A stretch of DNA of 64,000 nt from Parvibaculum sp. (GTDB lineage: Bacteria > Pseudomonadota > Alphaproteobacteria > Parvibaculales > Parvibaculaceae), in assembly GCF_030651915.1 (NCBI RefSeq), contig NZ_JAUSBV010000002.1, positions 448,414 through 512,413 on the forward strand, read 5' to 3'. This document shows positions 8,159 through 17,692 of the stretch, one piece after another. Position 1 is the stretch's first letter, and every line of letters begins with the position of its first letter. Position numbers and translations under genes: made by a program. The notes below the pieces were generated by a model. It worked only from the letters and a program-made list of their open reading frames with translations, searched no databases and was not told where the DNA came from.

Positions 8159-8956
8159 ATGAGCGAAATATCGTCACAGCTGGGCGCAGCGGGCGGCCGG
8201 GACCGTTTTCCGGACGTGCGCAAGGTCCGGGCAGATGCGCCGTGGGTCTGGCTTGCGCGCGGCTGGGCCGACATGTCGAGTGTGCCGGCGCTCAGCCTCA
8301 GCTATGGCGTCGCCTTTTTCGTGATCTCGCTGTCGCTGGTCGTTGCCCTGTTCCAGTTCGAACTCGGCGCGCTGGTGCCGGTCATGGCGGCGGGCTTCCT
8401 GCTGGTCGGGCCGATGCTGGCCGTCGGCATGTATGAAGCCAGCCGCCGCCTCGAAGCCGGTCTGCCGGTGCGGCTTGCCGATGTTGCCTTCGTGTCGACG
8501 CGCAGTCCCACCCAGCTTGCCTTTCTCGGCGCCATGCTGATGGGCGCGATGCTGATCTGGGTGCGCATTGCCTCGCTGCTGTTTGCGCTGTTCTTCGGGT
8601 CGCAGAACATGCCGACGATTGCCGAATTCGTGCCGGCATTGCTGCTGACACCGCACGGGCTCGGCCTGCTGGTCGTCGGCACGGCCGTCGGCGGGCTGCT
8701 CGCGCTTGTCTGTTTCGCGATCTCGGTCGTCTCGGTGCCGATGCTGATGGCGCGCGATGTCGATGCAGTTACCGCGGTGCTGACCAGCATCGAAACCGTC
8801 AGGCGCAACTTCTGGCCGATGATGATCTGGGGCTGGATCATCGCCTTCTTCACGGCTTTTGGCATCGCCACGCTGTTTGTCGGCCTGATCGTCGTCTTCC
8901 CGCTGCTCGGGCACGCGACCTGGCACGCCTATCGGGATCTCGTGACCGAACGTTGA
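8159..8956 (+). CDS. DUF2189 multi-pass membrane protein (paralogue 1)
   Basis: A 265-residue integral membrane protein with about six hydrophobic helices and the DUF2189 features GPMLAVGMYEASRRLEAG and the C-terminal HATWHAYRDLV. The function of the family is unknown. The ATG is preceded by GGGAGGAGAGG. It lies beside, and convergent with, the cbb3 oxidase maturation genes. A second copy of the family is at 24322-25113 with the same layout. Confidence 0.85.
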   Translation: MSEISSQLGAAGGRDRFPDVRKVRADAPWVWLARGWADMSSVPALSLSYGVAFFVISLSLVVALFQFELGALVPVMAAGFLLVGPMLAVGMYEASRRLEAGLPVRLADVAFVSTRSPTQLAFLGAMLMGAMLIWVRIASLLFALFFGSQNMPTIAEFVPALLLTPHGLGLLVVGTAVGGLLALVCFAISVVSVPMLMARDVDAVTAVLTSIETVRRNFWPMMIWGWIIAFFTAFGIATLFVGLIVVFPLLGHATWHAYRDLVTER

Positions 8957-8962
8957 TGGATG

Positions 8963-9151
8963 TCAGGAGGCTGGCCGGTCGTCGTCCGGTCTGTCCTGAT
9001 AGGGACGATCGTCATCATCGTCGAAGAGAATACGTTCGGCCGCACCTTCGAGATCGTCATACTGTCCGCTCTTGAGCGACCAGAGAAAGGCGGCAAGGCC
9101 GAGCAGTCCAAGCAGCAGCGCTGCCGGGATCAGGAACACAAGAATGTTCAT
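8963..9151 (-). CDS. ccoS: cbb3-type oxidase assembly protein CcoS
   Basis: A 62-residue protein with one N-terminal membrane helix followed by LWSLKSGQYDDLEGAAERIL, the CcoS/FixS signature, and an Asp-rich tail. CcoS is needed for cofactor (haem and copper) insertion in the cbb3 oxidase. It overlaps the ccoI stop by 4 bases (ATGA), which places it as the last gene of the maturation operon. Confidence 0.93.
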   Translation of the reverse strand: MNILVFLIPAALLLGLLGLAAFLWSLKSGQYDDLEGAAERILFDDDDDRPYQDRPDDDRPAS

Positions 9152-11367
9152 GGGCGTGCCTCGGCGGCTTTGCGCCGGCTCAGCCGCATCGCATTGCCGA
9201 TCACCGTGATCGACGAACTCGACATCGCAATGGCAGCGACCAGCGGCGTCACGAAGCCGGCAACGGCCAGCGGCACGGCGACGGCGTTGTAAGCCAGCGC
9301 CAACCCGAAATTCTCGAACACCAGCCGCCGCGATTTCAGCGCGACGTCGATCGTCTCGATGACGGGGGCAAGACGCGCGCCCTGAAAAATGAAATCGGCC
9401 GCCGTCTGACTGACATCGGCGGCGTCGGCCGGCGAGATCGAAACATGCGCCGCGCGCAGCGCCGGCGCATCGTTGAGGCCGTCGCCGATCATCAATACCT
9501 TGCGTCCGGCGCGTGCCAGTTCTTCGAGCCGTGCGATTTTTTCGGCCGGCCGCGCGGCGGCGCGCCATTCGGCAACGCCCAGTGCATGCGCTGCCGCACG
9601 GACCGCCGGTTCGCGGTCTCCCGACAGCAGTTCGATCGCAAAACCCTTTCGTTTCAACGCGTCGATCGTGGCCCGCGCGTCGGGGCGCAGCGTGTCGGCG
9701 AAGCGGAAGCAAACGGGATCTCCCGCGCCGCGCCGGAGCCAGAGTTCGGGTCCGGCATGCTGCGCGGTGCTTGCATGCGCGCCGGCGAAATCGGCATTGC
9801 CGAGGCGGATGGCCGCGGTTCCAAGTTGCGCTTCCATGCCCATGCCCGGAACTTCGTTGACGTCGGTCAGGTCCATGGCCGCGATGCCGTTGCCGGCTTC
9901 GGCCAGCGCGCGCGCCAGCGGGTGGCGGCTCAATCGCGCCAGCGCGACCGCAAGCGCCAGATCGACCGGCGCAATATCGTCGCCATTGACAAGTTGTGGC
10001 CGTCCGAGCGTCAGCGTGCCGGTCTTGTCGAAGACGATGGTGTCGGCCTGCGCCAACCGTTCAAGGCCATCGGCCGCCTTGACGAAGACGCCCTGGCGGA
10101 TCAGGCGGCCCGTCGCCACCACCTGCACCACGGGGACCGCAAGGCCGAGCGCACAGGGGCAGGTGATAATCAGCACGGCGATCGCATGGGTCAGCGCCGT
10201 TTCCCAATGGGCACCGAGCCAGAACCACAGGATCATCGTGGCGAAGGCCATGATGTGAACGGCGGGCGAATAGAAGCGCGCGGCGCGGTCGGCGATCCGC
10301 ACGTAGCGGGCGCGGCCCTGTTCGGCCGATTCCATCAGCCGCACGATCTCGGCCAGCAGCGTATCGTCATCGCGTTTCGTGACGCGCATTGTCAGTGGCG
10401 CGCCGACATTGAGTGTTCCGGCATAGACTGCCGATCCGGGCTTCACGGCCTCGGGCAGGCTCTCGCCGGTGACGAGGCTGGTATCGATGTCACTGGTGCC
10501 GGTCAGGATTTCGCCATCGGCGGGAATGCGCGCACCGGCGGCAATCGCCAGCCGCATGCCGGGTTCGATACTCTCGACCGCGACCGAGCGTTGCGCACCG
10601 TCGGGACCGATGACGGTCGCGGCGGTTGCACGCAGACCGAGCAGGTTCTGTGCGGCCGAGCAGGCGCGGGCGCGGGCCTGCATATCGAGATAGCGCCCGA
10701 TCAGCAGGAAGAAGAGCAGGGTCACACTGGCATCGAAATAGACATGCCGCGCATTGACGATGGTCTGCACCAGGCTCATCGAGGTTGCCAGAATGACCGC
10801 CAGCGCGATCGGCACATCCATGTTCATCGTGCCGGCGCGCAGTGCCTTCAGCGCCGAACGAAAGAAGGGCTGGCCGGCATAGGCAACCGCCGGCAGGGCG
10901 ATCAGCGCGGAGACCCAATGGAAGAAGGCGCGCGTCGTCTCGTCCATGTCGGTGACGAGTCCCGACCAGACCGAGACCGACACCAGCATCACATTGGCGG
11001 CCGCGAACCCGGCCACGCCCATGGCGCGCAGCAGCGATTTCATTTCGGTCTCGTCCAGCGCCGAGGCGAGACGGGAATCGAATGGAACGGCGGTGAACCC
11101 GACCTCGGCAAGCCGTGCGACGATCGCGCCGGCCTTCAGCTTGCGCGGATCCCAGCGCACGGCGACGCGCTTTGTCGAGAGGTTGGCACGGGCATATTCC
11201 ACGCCGGGAAGTTCATACAGGCCCCGTTCGACCTTGCGCAGGCAACCGGCGCAATGCATGTCCTGCACGACCAGATCAAGCTGCGCCCGGCCGCCCGGTG
11301 CGTCGCGGACAAACAGGCCGGGATCGGGCCGTGTGGGATCGAGCATTGCCTCGGCGGCATGGCTCAT
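9148..11367 (-). CDS. ccoI: Copper-translocating P1B-type ATPase for cbb3 oxidase assembly (CcoI/FixI)
   Basis: A 739-residue copper ATPase. An N-terminal HMA domain has Cys39 and Cys42 (MHCAGC), the membrane metal site is Cys403-Pro-Cys405, the phosphorylated Asp is Asp447 in DKTGTLT, and the hinge motif GDGLNDAPAL is present. Eight membrane helices are expected. The position between ccoH and ccoS marks it as the CcoI type that exports copper toward cbb3 oxidase assembly, rather than a detoxifying CopA. The start overlaps the ccoH stop by one base. Confidence 0.94.
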   Translation of the reverse strand: MSHAAEAMLDPTRPDPGLFVRDAPGGRAQLDLVVQDMHCAGCLRKVERGLYELPGVEYARANLSTKRVAVRWDPRKLKAGAIVARLAEVGFTAVPFDSRLASALDETEMKSLLRAMGVAGFAAANVMLVSVSVWSGLVTDMDETTRAFFHWVSALIALPAVAYAGQPFFRSALKALRAGTMNMDVPIALAVILATSMSLVQTIVNARHVYFDASVTLLFFLLIGRYLDMQARARACSAAQNLLGLRATAATVIGPDGAQRSVAVESIEPGMRLAIAAGARIPADGEILTGTSDIDTSLVTGESLPEAVKPGSAVYAGTLNVGAPLTMRVTKRDDDTLLAEIVRLMESAEQGRARYVRIADRAARFYSPAVHIMAFATMILWFWLGAHWETALTHAIAVLIITCPCALGLAVPVVQVVATGRLIRQGVFVKAADGLERLAQADTIVFDKTGTLTLGRPQLVNGDDIAPVDLALAVALARLSRHPLARALAEAGNGIAAMDLTDVNEVPGMGMEAQLGTAAIRLGNADFAGAHASTAQHAGPELWLRRGAGDPVCFRFADTLRPDARATIDALKRKGFAIELLSGDREPAVRAAAHALGVAEWRAAARPAEKIARLEELARAGRKVLMIGDGLNDAPALRAAHVSISPADAADVSQTAADFIFQGARLAPVIETIDVALKSRRLVFENFGLALAYNAVAVPLAVAGFVTPLVAAIAMSSSSITVIGNAMRLSRRKAAEARP

Positions 11368-11897
11368 CAGTTGGTTTCCCGGGTAATGATGGCGCGCTGT
11401 TCCTGCACGAATGTCTCGCCGGCCGGTCCCTGCGCCGCGATCCGCACCAGCCAGTTGCCGTCATGGGCGAGATTGAAAACCGTTTCGTAAGTGCCCGCGC
11501 TCGTTTCCGCGAGCGGAAGTCGCTGATCCTCGCCGGCTGCGACCGGCCGCCAGAACAGGCCCTCGACCTCAAGGCCGCTCAGCGGCGCACCACCGGCTCC
11601 GGCAAAGGCAACGGTCAGCCGCGTGCCGCCTGCCGGTGCCGGATCGGTTGCGATCGCCGCGGTCCAGCCGAGGCGGCGCTGCTCGTCCATCTGCTCAAGC
11701 AGGTGGTTGTAGGCGCGGCCCTTCTGGTAGGCGCCCTCGACCTCCACGCCGTCGAATGTCGAAAGTGCCGCATAGATGAAGTAGCCATTGACCGCAAAGA
11801 CGATGCCGAAAAATCCGATGAAGGACGCCAGCACGCGCCGGCCTGTCCATGCGCCGAAGCGGCCACCGTGTCGATCGTCGCGCTTTCCGGCCATCAT
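11367..11897 (-). CDS. ccoH: cbb3 oxidase accessory protein CcoH/FixH
   Basis: A 176-residue protein with a single N-terminal membrane helix (about residues 23-45) and a periplasmic FixH domain containing YQKGRAYNHLLEQMDEQRRLGW and a C-terminal DGNWLVRIAAQGPAGETF. CcoH interacts with the cbb3 complex and supports its stability. Two adjacent ATGs are possible: 11897 overlaps the ccoG stop by 4 bases and 11894 by one. Confidence 0.92.
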   Translation of the reverse strand: MMAGKRDDRHGGRFGAWTGRRVLASFIGFFGIVFAVNGYFIYAALSTFDGVEVEGAYQKGRAYNHLLEQMDEQRRLGWTAAIATDPAPAGGTRLTVAFAGAGGAPLSGLEVEGLFWRPVAAGEDQRLPLAETSAGTYETVFNLAHDGNWLVRIAAQGPAGETFVQEQRAIITRETN

Positions 11898-13435
11898 TTC
11901 ACGGGTCCCCTGAAGCTCGATTCCCGTTCGACCTTCTGGCCGGTCGCGAGATCGGTTGCCACAAATGTCAGCATGCCTTCGCCGTCACGGAGTCTATCCA
12001 GCCGTTCGGCCGGCAGGATGACGAAGAAACGGGCCATCCGCAGCGTATCGACCCCGACCACCACCGTCGAGCCTTCCTCGCCGGCGAGGGCGGGCCTTGA
12101 GAGAACTGCGCCTTCGAGTCCTTCGACATCGATGCGGAAGACGCGCTCCGCGTGCTCCTTGTTGACGATTTTCAGCTCATAGCCGTTGCGAATGCTGCCG
12201 TCGGCGAGCGTGACGAAAAGCGGATTGCGGTCGTGCAGGACGCTGAGTTCGAGCGTTGAGCGATTGATCAGCGCGACCAGCATGATGAGGCCGACAATCG
12301 CCAGTGCCGCCATATAGACGAGCGTGCGCGGGCGCAGAAGGTTGAGGCGCTGCGGTTCCCCGGCCTGACGGCGCTCCTGGTTCCTGAGCGTGTCGTAGGC
12401 AATCAGGCCACGCGGTCGTTCGACCCGGTCCATGATGGCATCACAGGCATCGATGCAGAGTGCACACTGGATGCATTCGAGCTGCATGCCGTCGCGAATA
12501 TCGATGCCCATCGGGCAAACGGCGACGCACTGGCCGCAATCGATACAGTCGCCGCGACCTTCCCAGCTCGCACCTTTCTTGTGCGCCCCGCGCGATTCGC
12601 CGCGATCTTCCTTGTAGGAAACCAGCAGCGATTCCTCGTCGAACATCGCGCCCTGAATGCGCGGCCAGGGGCACATGTAGATGCAGACCTGTTCGCGTGC
12701 GAGGCCGCCCAGCAGATAGGTCGTTGAGGCGAAGATGGCGATCGAGATATAGGCGATCGGCGGCGCTTCGAACCGGGCGAGATCGACGGCGAGTGTCGGC
12801 GCATCGGCAAAATAGAAAACCCAGGCGCCGCCGGTCGCCAGCGCAATCAGGATCCAGACCAGGTGTTTGGCGGCCTTGCGCGCGAGCTTGCCGGCACTCC
12901 AGGGCGATCTGTCGAGGCGGATGCGCGCCGAGCGGTCGCCTTCGAAGAAGCGTTCGACATGAATGAAGAGGTCGGTCCAGACGGTCTGCGGGCAGGTGTA
13001 GCCGCACCAGACGCGCCCGGCGAGGCTGGTCACGAGGAACAGCGTCAGCGAGGCGAGAATCAGAAGGCCGGTGATGTAGTAGAATTCCTGCGGCCAGATT
13101 TCGAGAAAGAAAAAATAGAACCGCCGCGACGGAAAATCGAGCAGCACCGCCTGGTCGGGAAGGCCGGCGCCGCGGTCCCAGCGCAGCCATGGCGTGACGT
13201 AGTAGATCGTCAGCGTCAGCGCCATGATGACCCATTTCAACCGGCGGAACGTGCCGCCGACCAGTTTCGGGTAGATCTTGACGCGGCTGGCATAAAGCGA
13301 GCGGTTCTTTTCGGCGTTGACGGCCGTATACCGTTCGCCGTCATCGCCATGCGGATTGGCCGCACGGACATTGTCGGCCGCTTCGGCGGCAAGGCGTTCG
13401 AGATCGGTAACAGTGGTCGTGGCGCTGTCGGCCAT
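11894..13435 (-). CDS. ccoG: cbb3 oxidase accessory iron-sulfur protein CcoG/FixG
   Basis: A 513-residue membrane protein with NapH-like helices, a CGYTCPQTVW cysteine pair, and two [4Fe-4S] motifs (CIDCGQCVAVCP and CIQCALCIDACD) near residues 275-325, then an FixG C-terminal immunoglobulin-like domain. CcoG reduces Cu(II) to Cu(I) for oxidase assembly in other bacteria. It follows ccoP after 135 bases in which no clear terminator or FNR/FixK-type box was seen. Confidence 0.94.
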   Translation of the reverse strand: MADSATTTVTDLERLAAEAADNVRAANPHGDDGERYTAVNAEKNRSLYASRVKIYPKLVGGTFRRLKWVIMALTLTIYYVTPWLRWDRGAGLPDQAVLLDFPSRRFYFFFLEIWPQEFYYITGLLILASLTLFLVTSLAGRVWCGYTCPQTVWTDLFIHVERFFEGDRSARIRLDRSPWSAGKLARKAAKHLVWILIALATGGAWVFYFADAPTLAVDLARFEAPPIAYISIAIFASTTYLLGGLAREQVCIYMCPWPRIQGAMFDEESLLVSYKEDRGESRGAHKKGASWEGRGDCIDCGQCVAVCPMGIDIRDGMQLECIQCALCIDACDAIMDRVERPRGLIAYDTLRNQERRQAGEPQRLNLLRPRTLVYMAALAIVGLIMLVALINRSTLELSVLHDRNPLFVTLADGSIRNGYELKIVNKEHAERVFRIDVEGLEGAVLSRPALAGEEGSTVVVGVDTLRMARFFVILPAERLDRLRDGEGMLTFVATDLATGQKVERESSFRGPVK

Positions 13436-13570
13436 TTTTTACTCACGCGGCGCTTGTGGGACCGGATGCGTCGGCGCCGCCTGTCCGTCGCTTGCAGCGG
13501 ACGAACAAGGCAACTGCCGACACCGGCAGCCTGTCCGCCGCCGCGATAACGGTCCCTCAGGGCGCGGCGT

Positions 13571-14461
13571 CTATTCGCCGCCTCCCAGAGAATGAACATA
13601 CAGCGTCAGCGCGTTGATTGTGCCCGCATCCAGCCTTCCGCCCCAAGCCGGCATGACGCCGCTGCGTCCGTTTGACACGGACTCGATGATCGATGCGCGC
13701 TCGCCGCCGTAAAGCCAGACGGCATCGGTCAGGTTCGGCGCACCGAGTTCGCGGTTGCCCTGACCGTCCGCCCCGTGACAGGTCACGCATTGTTCACCGA
13801 ATATTTCGGCGCCGCGCGTTGCTGCTTCGGCATCGTCGGCGCGTCCGGACAGTGCCAGAACGAATTCCGCCACATCGGCGATCTCCCGACGCGTCAGTAC
13901 ACCATCGCGGCCATAGGCCATCATCACATTCTGGCGCGTATTGTCGTCGGCTTCCCAGCGGATGCCGTGGGTCAGCGTGTAGTGAATGTCGCCCAGTGTG
14001 CCGCCCCAGAGCCAGACGTCGTCGTTGAGGTTGGGAAAGCCCCAGGAGCCCTGAGCGCCCGAGCCGTGACACGGCGCGCAATTGTCGCCGAATGCCGCCT
14101 TGCCGGCAGCAAGGCTCACTTCCATCAGAGTCGGGTCGGCGGCGGTGTCCTCGAGCGCCAGCGTGGCGATCTGCTGCATTTCGTCGGCGCGTCCTTCGGC
14201 GACGGCGCCAAGCTCACGCGCCACGACTTCGCGCTGGTCATAGCCGATCACGCCCTTCGTGTAGGTCCAGCCCTCGGTTGAAAGGTAGGGCCAGGCCGGC
14301 ATCACGATCCAATAGGCGAACGACCAGATGATGCAGGCGTAGAAGGTGTAGAGCCACCATTTCGGCATCGGATTGTCGAGCTCGCGGATGCCGTCCCACT
14401 CGTGACCGGTCGTTTCGACGCCCGTGACGTCGTCAATTTCGTTTTTCGGGCTATCGCTCAT
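13571..14461 (-). CDS. ccoP: cbb3-type cytochrome c oxidase subunit III (di-haem)
   Basis: A 296-residue protein with N-terminal membrane segments around WWLYTFYACIIWSFAYWIV and two haem c motifs, CAPCH and CVTCH. It receives electrons from soluble cytochrome c and passes them to CcoO. The ATG at 14461 has GGAGG at 6-base spacing and overlaps the ccoQ end by 11 bases; an upstream in-frame ATG at 14482 is less likely. Confidence 0.95.
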   Translation of the reverse strand: MSDSPKNEIDDVTGVETTGHEWDGIRELDNPMPKWWLYTFYACIIWSFAYWIVMPAWPYLSTEGWTYTKGVIGYDQREVVARELGAVAEGRADEMQQIATLALEDTAADPTLMEVSLAAGKAAFGDNCAPCHGSGAQGSWGFPNLNDDVWLWGGTLGDIHYTLTHGIRWEADDNTRQNVMMAYGRDGVLTRREIADVAEFVLALSGRADDAEAATRGAEIFGEQCVTCHGADGQGNRELGAPNLTDAVWLYGGERASIIESVSNGRSGVMPAWGGRLDAGTINALTLYVHSLGGGE

Positions 14462-14663
14462 TTTTTGCCTCCATGCGGTCACCCGCCTTGTCTTCGGGTC
14501 CGTCGCCGTCCTGGAGCGGTAAGCGCGCCAGCCTGTCGAATGTCTGCCTGTTGCCGGGCCGCAATGCGTAGAACAGCACCATGGCGAAGAGCACCATCAT
14601 CAGCACCAGGCCGCCGGCGCCCGCCCATGTTCGTACCAGTGAATAGGTTGTTTCGGGTTCCAT
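14451..14663 (-). CDS. ccoQ: cbb3-type oxidase subunit CcoQ/FixQ
   Basis: A 70-residue small membrane protein with one helix (GLVLMMVLFAMVLFYALRPG) and a polar C-terminal tail. It stabilises the cbb3 complex. The helix followed by ALRPG is the FixQ signature. It sits between ccoO (8-base gap) and ccoP (11-base overlap). Confidence 0.92.
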   Translation of the reverse strand: MEPETTYSLVRTWAGAGGLVLMMVLFAMVLFYALRPGNRQTFDRLARLPLQDGDGPEDKAGDRMEAKNER

Positions 14664-14671
14664 CTGGCGGC

Positions 14672-15403
14672 CTATTGCTTGAAGTCAGTGGTTTCGTAGG
14701 CGTTGAAATCGACCAGTGTGCCCAGCATCTGCAGATAGGCGATCAGCGCATCGAGTTCGGAAATCATTGCGGGGTTGCCGTCGAAGTCGCGGGCAAGAGC
14801 TTTCGGATAGCGCTGCATCAGCTGGTCCGTGTCAGCAAAGGGCGTTGCCTGGGCCTCGAGATCGGCCTTGGCATTCTCGATGGCCTCGGCGTCATAAGGT
14901 ACGCCGGCGATCGACAGGGCCTTCAAGGCACCGCCGATGTTGCGGTAGTTGAGCGGCGTCGTTTCGAGGAAGGGATAGCCGGGCATCACCGATTCAGGCA
15001 CGACGGAACGCGGATCCGCCATGTGCAGGCGGTGCCACTCGTCCGAATACTTGCCGCCGACGCGGGCGAGATCCGGACCCGTCCGCTTCGAGCCCCACTG
15101 GAAGGGATGGTCGTATTTGCTTTCGGCCGCCAGCGAGTAGTGTCCGTAGCGTTCGACCTCCGAGCGCAGCGAGCGGATCATCTTGCTGTGGCAGGCGTAG
15201 CAACCTTCGCGGATATAGATGTTGCGGCCGGCGAGCTCGAGCGGACTGTAGGGACGAACGCCCTTGACGTCCTCGATGGTGCTCTTGATCAGGAAGGTCG
15301 GCACGATTTCGACGAGACCGCCGATGGCGACGACGATCAGCGTCAGCACCAGCAGCAGCATCGGGCTCTTTTCGATCGTGGCGTGTGTGAACTTCTTTTT
15401 CAT
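14672..15403 (-). CDS. ccoO: cbb3-type cytochrome c oxidase subunit II (mono-haem)
   Basis: A 243-residue protein with one N-terminal membrane helix (about residues 16-38) and a periplasmic haem c motif CYACH in [15 protein letters not shown]. The [16 protein letters not shown] and MPGYPFL segments are conserved in FixO. The candidate distal haem ligand is a Met near VMPGYP. It lies 10 bases after ccoN. Confidence 0.95.
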   Translation of the reverse strand: MKKKFTHATIEKSPMLLLVLTLIVVAIGGLVEIVPTFLIKSTIEDVKGVRPYSPLELAGRNIYIREGCYACHSKMIRSLRSEVERYGHYSLAAESKYDHPFQWGSKRTGPDLARVGGKYSDEWHRLHMADPRSVVPESVMPGYPFLETTPLNYRNIGGALKALSIAGVPYDAEAIENAKADLEAQATPFADTDQLMQRYPKALARDFDGNPAMISELDALIAYLQMLGTLVDFNAYETTDFKQ

Positions 15404-15413
15404 CGGGTCCCCC

Positions 15414-17087
15414 TCACTCTGCCGGCTGCGCGGCAGCGCGGACTGGCATCTGCAGGGGCTCGCTTTCGCGAACGCGACCCTTGATGGTCATCCAGCAATT
15501 GTAGACCATGATCAGCGCACCGGTGAGGAAGAGCAGGCCGCCCAATGCACGGATCACATAGAACGGATGCATCGCCTCGACGGTTTCGACGAAGGAATAT
15601 TCGAGGAAACCCTGTGCGTCATAGGCGCGCCACATCAGGCCCTGCAGGATGCCCGACACCCACATCGAAGTGATGTAGAGGACGATCCCGAGCGTGGCGA
15701 TCCAGAAGTGCCAGCTCACCAGCGCCATCGAGTAAAGCCGCTCGCGCTTCCAGAGCCAGGGCACCAGGCAATAGATGGCGCCGAAAGAAACGAAGCCGAC
15801 CCAGCCGAGTGCGCCGGAATGCACATGGCCGACGGTCCAGTCGGTGTAATGCGAGAGCGAATTGACCGCCTTGATCGACATGACCGGACCTTCGAAGGTC
15901 GACATGCCGTAGAAGGCGACCGAGACCACCAGCATGCGGATCACGGGGTCGGTCCGGAGCTTGTCCCAGGCGCCCGACAGCGTCATCAATCCGTTGATCA
16001 TGCCGCCCCAGGAGGGCATCCACAGCATGATCGAGAAGGTCATGCCCAGCGTCTGCGCCCAGTCGGGCAGGGCCGTGAAATGCAGATGATGCGGGCCCGC
16101 CCAGATATAGAGGAAGATCAGCGACCAGAAATGAATGATCGAGAGGCGGTAGGAATAGACCGGCCGCTCGGCGCGCTTCGGGATGAAGTAGTACATCATG
16201 CCGAGGAAGCCGGCGGTCAGGAAGAAGCCCACCGCGTTATGGCCATACCACCACTGGATCAGTGCGTCCTGCACGCCCGGAAAGAGTGCATAGCTCTTGG
16301 AGGAGGTCCAGGTCTCGGGAATCGCCAGATTGTTGCCGATGTGAAGCATCGCAATCGTGACGATGAAGGCGAGATAGAACCAGTTGGCCACGTAGATATG
16401 CGGTTCGCGCCGGCGCGCCAGCGTTGCCATGAAGACCAGCAGGTAGGTCACCCAGACGATGGTCAGCCAGATATCGGCATACCATTCGGGTTCGGCATAT
16501 TCCTTCGACTGGGTAACGCCCATCAGATAGCCGGTCGCGGCGACCACGATGAACAGCTGATAGCCCCAGAAGACGAACCAGGGGGCGATGTCGCCGGCGA
16601 GGCGGGCGCGGCTGGTGCGCTGCACGACATAGAACGAGGTGGCGATCAGCGCGTTGCCGCCGAAGGCAAAGATCACCGCTGAGGTGTGCAGCGGGCGCAG
16701 GCGGCCGAAATTGAGGAAATTCGTGTCGAAATTGAGCGCCGGGAATGCCAGCTGGGAGGCGATGACGACGCCGACCAGGAAGCCCGCTATGCCCCAGAAC
16801 AGGGTGGCAATAACGCCCGCCTTCACGACCGCGTCATTGTAATGCACCTCTTCGGACGCCGCCGGGCCGCGCTCCAGGGCATTGAAATGGCGCTGGCCGA
16901 TCGCCAGCGCGCCGGCCGCGAAGGCCAGGGTAAACAGCCAGGCATGGGCGGCCATCGGCGCATCCTGCGCCTTGGCCGCGATTACGATGAATAGAAGTGC
17001 CCCTGCAATCAGCGATGCAACGACGGCCCAAGATGCCGTCGTCATCGTACCGGGAATGCGATGTCCCGGTGCCCCTGTAGCCGCCAT
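15414..17087 (-). CDS. ccoN: cbb3-type cytochrome c oxidase catalytic subunit I
   Basis: A 557-residue, roughly 12-helix haem-copper oxidase subunit. Conserved segments include [17 protein letters not shown] (haem b ligand region), [18 protein letters not shown] (CuB and cross-linked Tyr/His region) and [16 protein letters not shown] (haem ligands). It reduces oxygen at low tension and pumps protons. It is the first gene of ccoNOQP. ATG 17087 lies about 9 bases after GAGGG; an in-frame ATG at 17045 could be the true start since the first 14 residues are not membrane-forming. Confidence 0.95.
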   Translation of the reverse strand: MAATGAPGHRIPGTMTTASWAVVASLIAGALLFIVIAAKAQDAPMAAHAWLFTLAFAAGALAIGQRHFNALERGPAASEEVHYNDAVVKAGVIATLFWGIAGFLVGVVIASQLAFPALNFDTNFLNFGRLRPLHTSAVIFAFGGNALIATSFYVVQRTSRARLAGDIAPWFVFWGYQLFIVVAATGYLMGVTQSKEYAEPEWYADIWLTIVWVTYLLVFMATLARRREPHIYVANWFYLAFIVTIAMLHIGNNLAIPETWTSSKSYALFPGVQDALIQWWYGHNAVGFFLTAGFLGMMYYFIPKRAERPVYSYRLSIIHFWSLIFLYIWAGPHHLHFTALPDWAQTLGMTFSIMLWMPSWGGMINGLMTLSGAWDKLRTDPVIRMLVVSVAFYGMSTFEGPVMSIKAVNSLSHYTDWTVGHVHSGALGWVGFVSFGAIYCLVPWLWKRERLYSMALVSWHFWIATLGIVLYITSMWVSGILQGLMWRAYDAQGFLEYSFVETVEAMHPFYVIRALGGLLFLTGALIMVYNCWMTIKGRVRESEPLQMPVRAAAQPAE

Positions 17088-17692
17088 ATCCGATGCCCTC
17101 GCTCGTTGCCTCCAGTCCGGCCCGCGCCCGGCGAAAGGCGCGTGTCCGACTCGAAAACCTTATCATTACTGTGGAATTATATCGAATGTGCGTTTGCGCC
17201 GCTGCATCATCGTGTCGCATCGCAAATCCCGCCCCGGCGGGCATGCCGTCCGCCTCGCGTCGGGCCGCCGTCCCGCGCGAAGAAGGGTCGTTAACTATGT
17301 CCGGGTAAAACCGGCATGGTGGGTGCGTACACCGGACGTGGTGTTGTGCGTCGCACGCCGGAAAACATGCATTGTTGCAGCATTTGTTTCGGGTTGCGGT
17401 GTTGTGCAACGTATATTTTATGACTGTGCCAATCCCGACCGTCGTGATAGATAGTGCGGCCTGTGCGACCGGCGTTTCAACAACGCCGGATGCTGGGGGA
17501 CGTTTCGACCGAATTGCCACAATGCCGACGCGCAGTCGTTCGCTCCAGGCGCCGGTTCGGATAATGCCCACCGCAAAGACCCCCAAAAGGGCGCGGTCGT
17601 CAGAACAAAGAATAGCGGGAAATTCCGCAATATCCTGAGCACTCCGATGCAGTCTCCGCAAAAAGACTGCACGTCCCAAAGGGGAGGTTATT
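17088..17692. other. 605-base intergenic region with a minus-strand TATAAT
   Basis: No convincing gene is present between the divergent ccoN and transporter genes. The region is more AT-rich than its neighbours at 17160-17190 and 17400-17425. A TATAAT hexamer on the minus strand at 17176-17181 lies about 90 bases before ccoN and has no good -35 hexamer, as would fit an activator-dependent promoter, but no TTGAT-N4-ATCAA FNR/FixK box was found by eye. GTTGTGCAAC at 17401-17410 is a short palindrome. Confidence 0.45.

Noticed and set aside
9445-11490. A 681-codon plus-strand frame opposite ccoI
   Set aside because: A shadow of the ATPase gene; low-complexity Arg/Gly composition and no motif.
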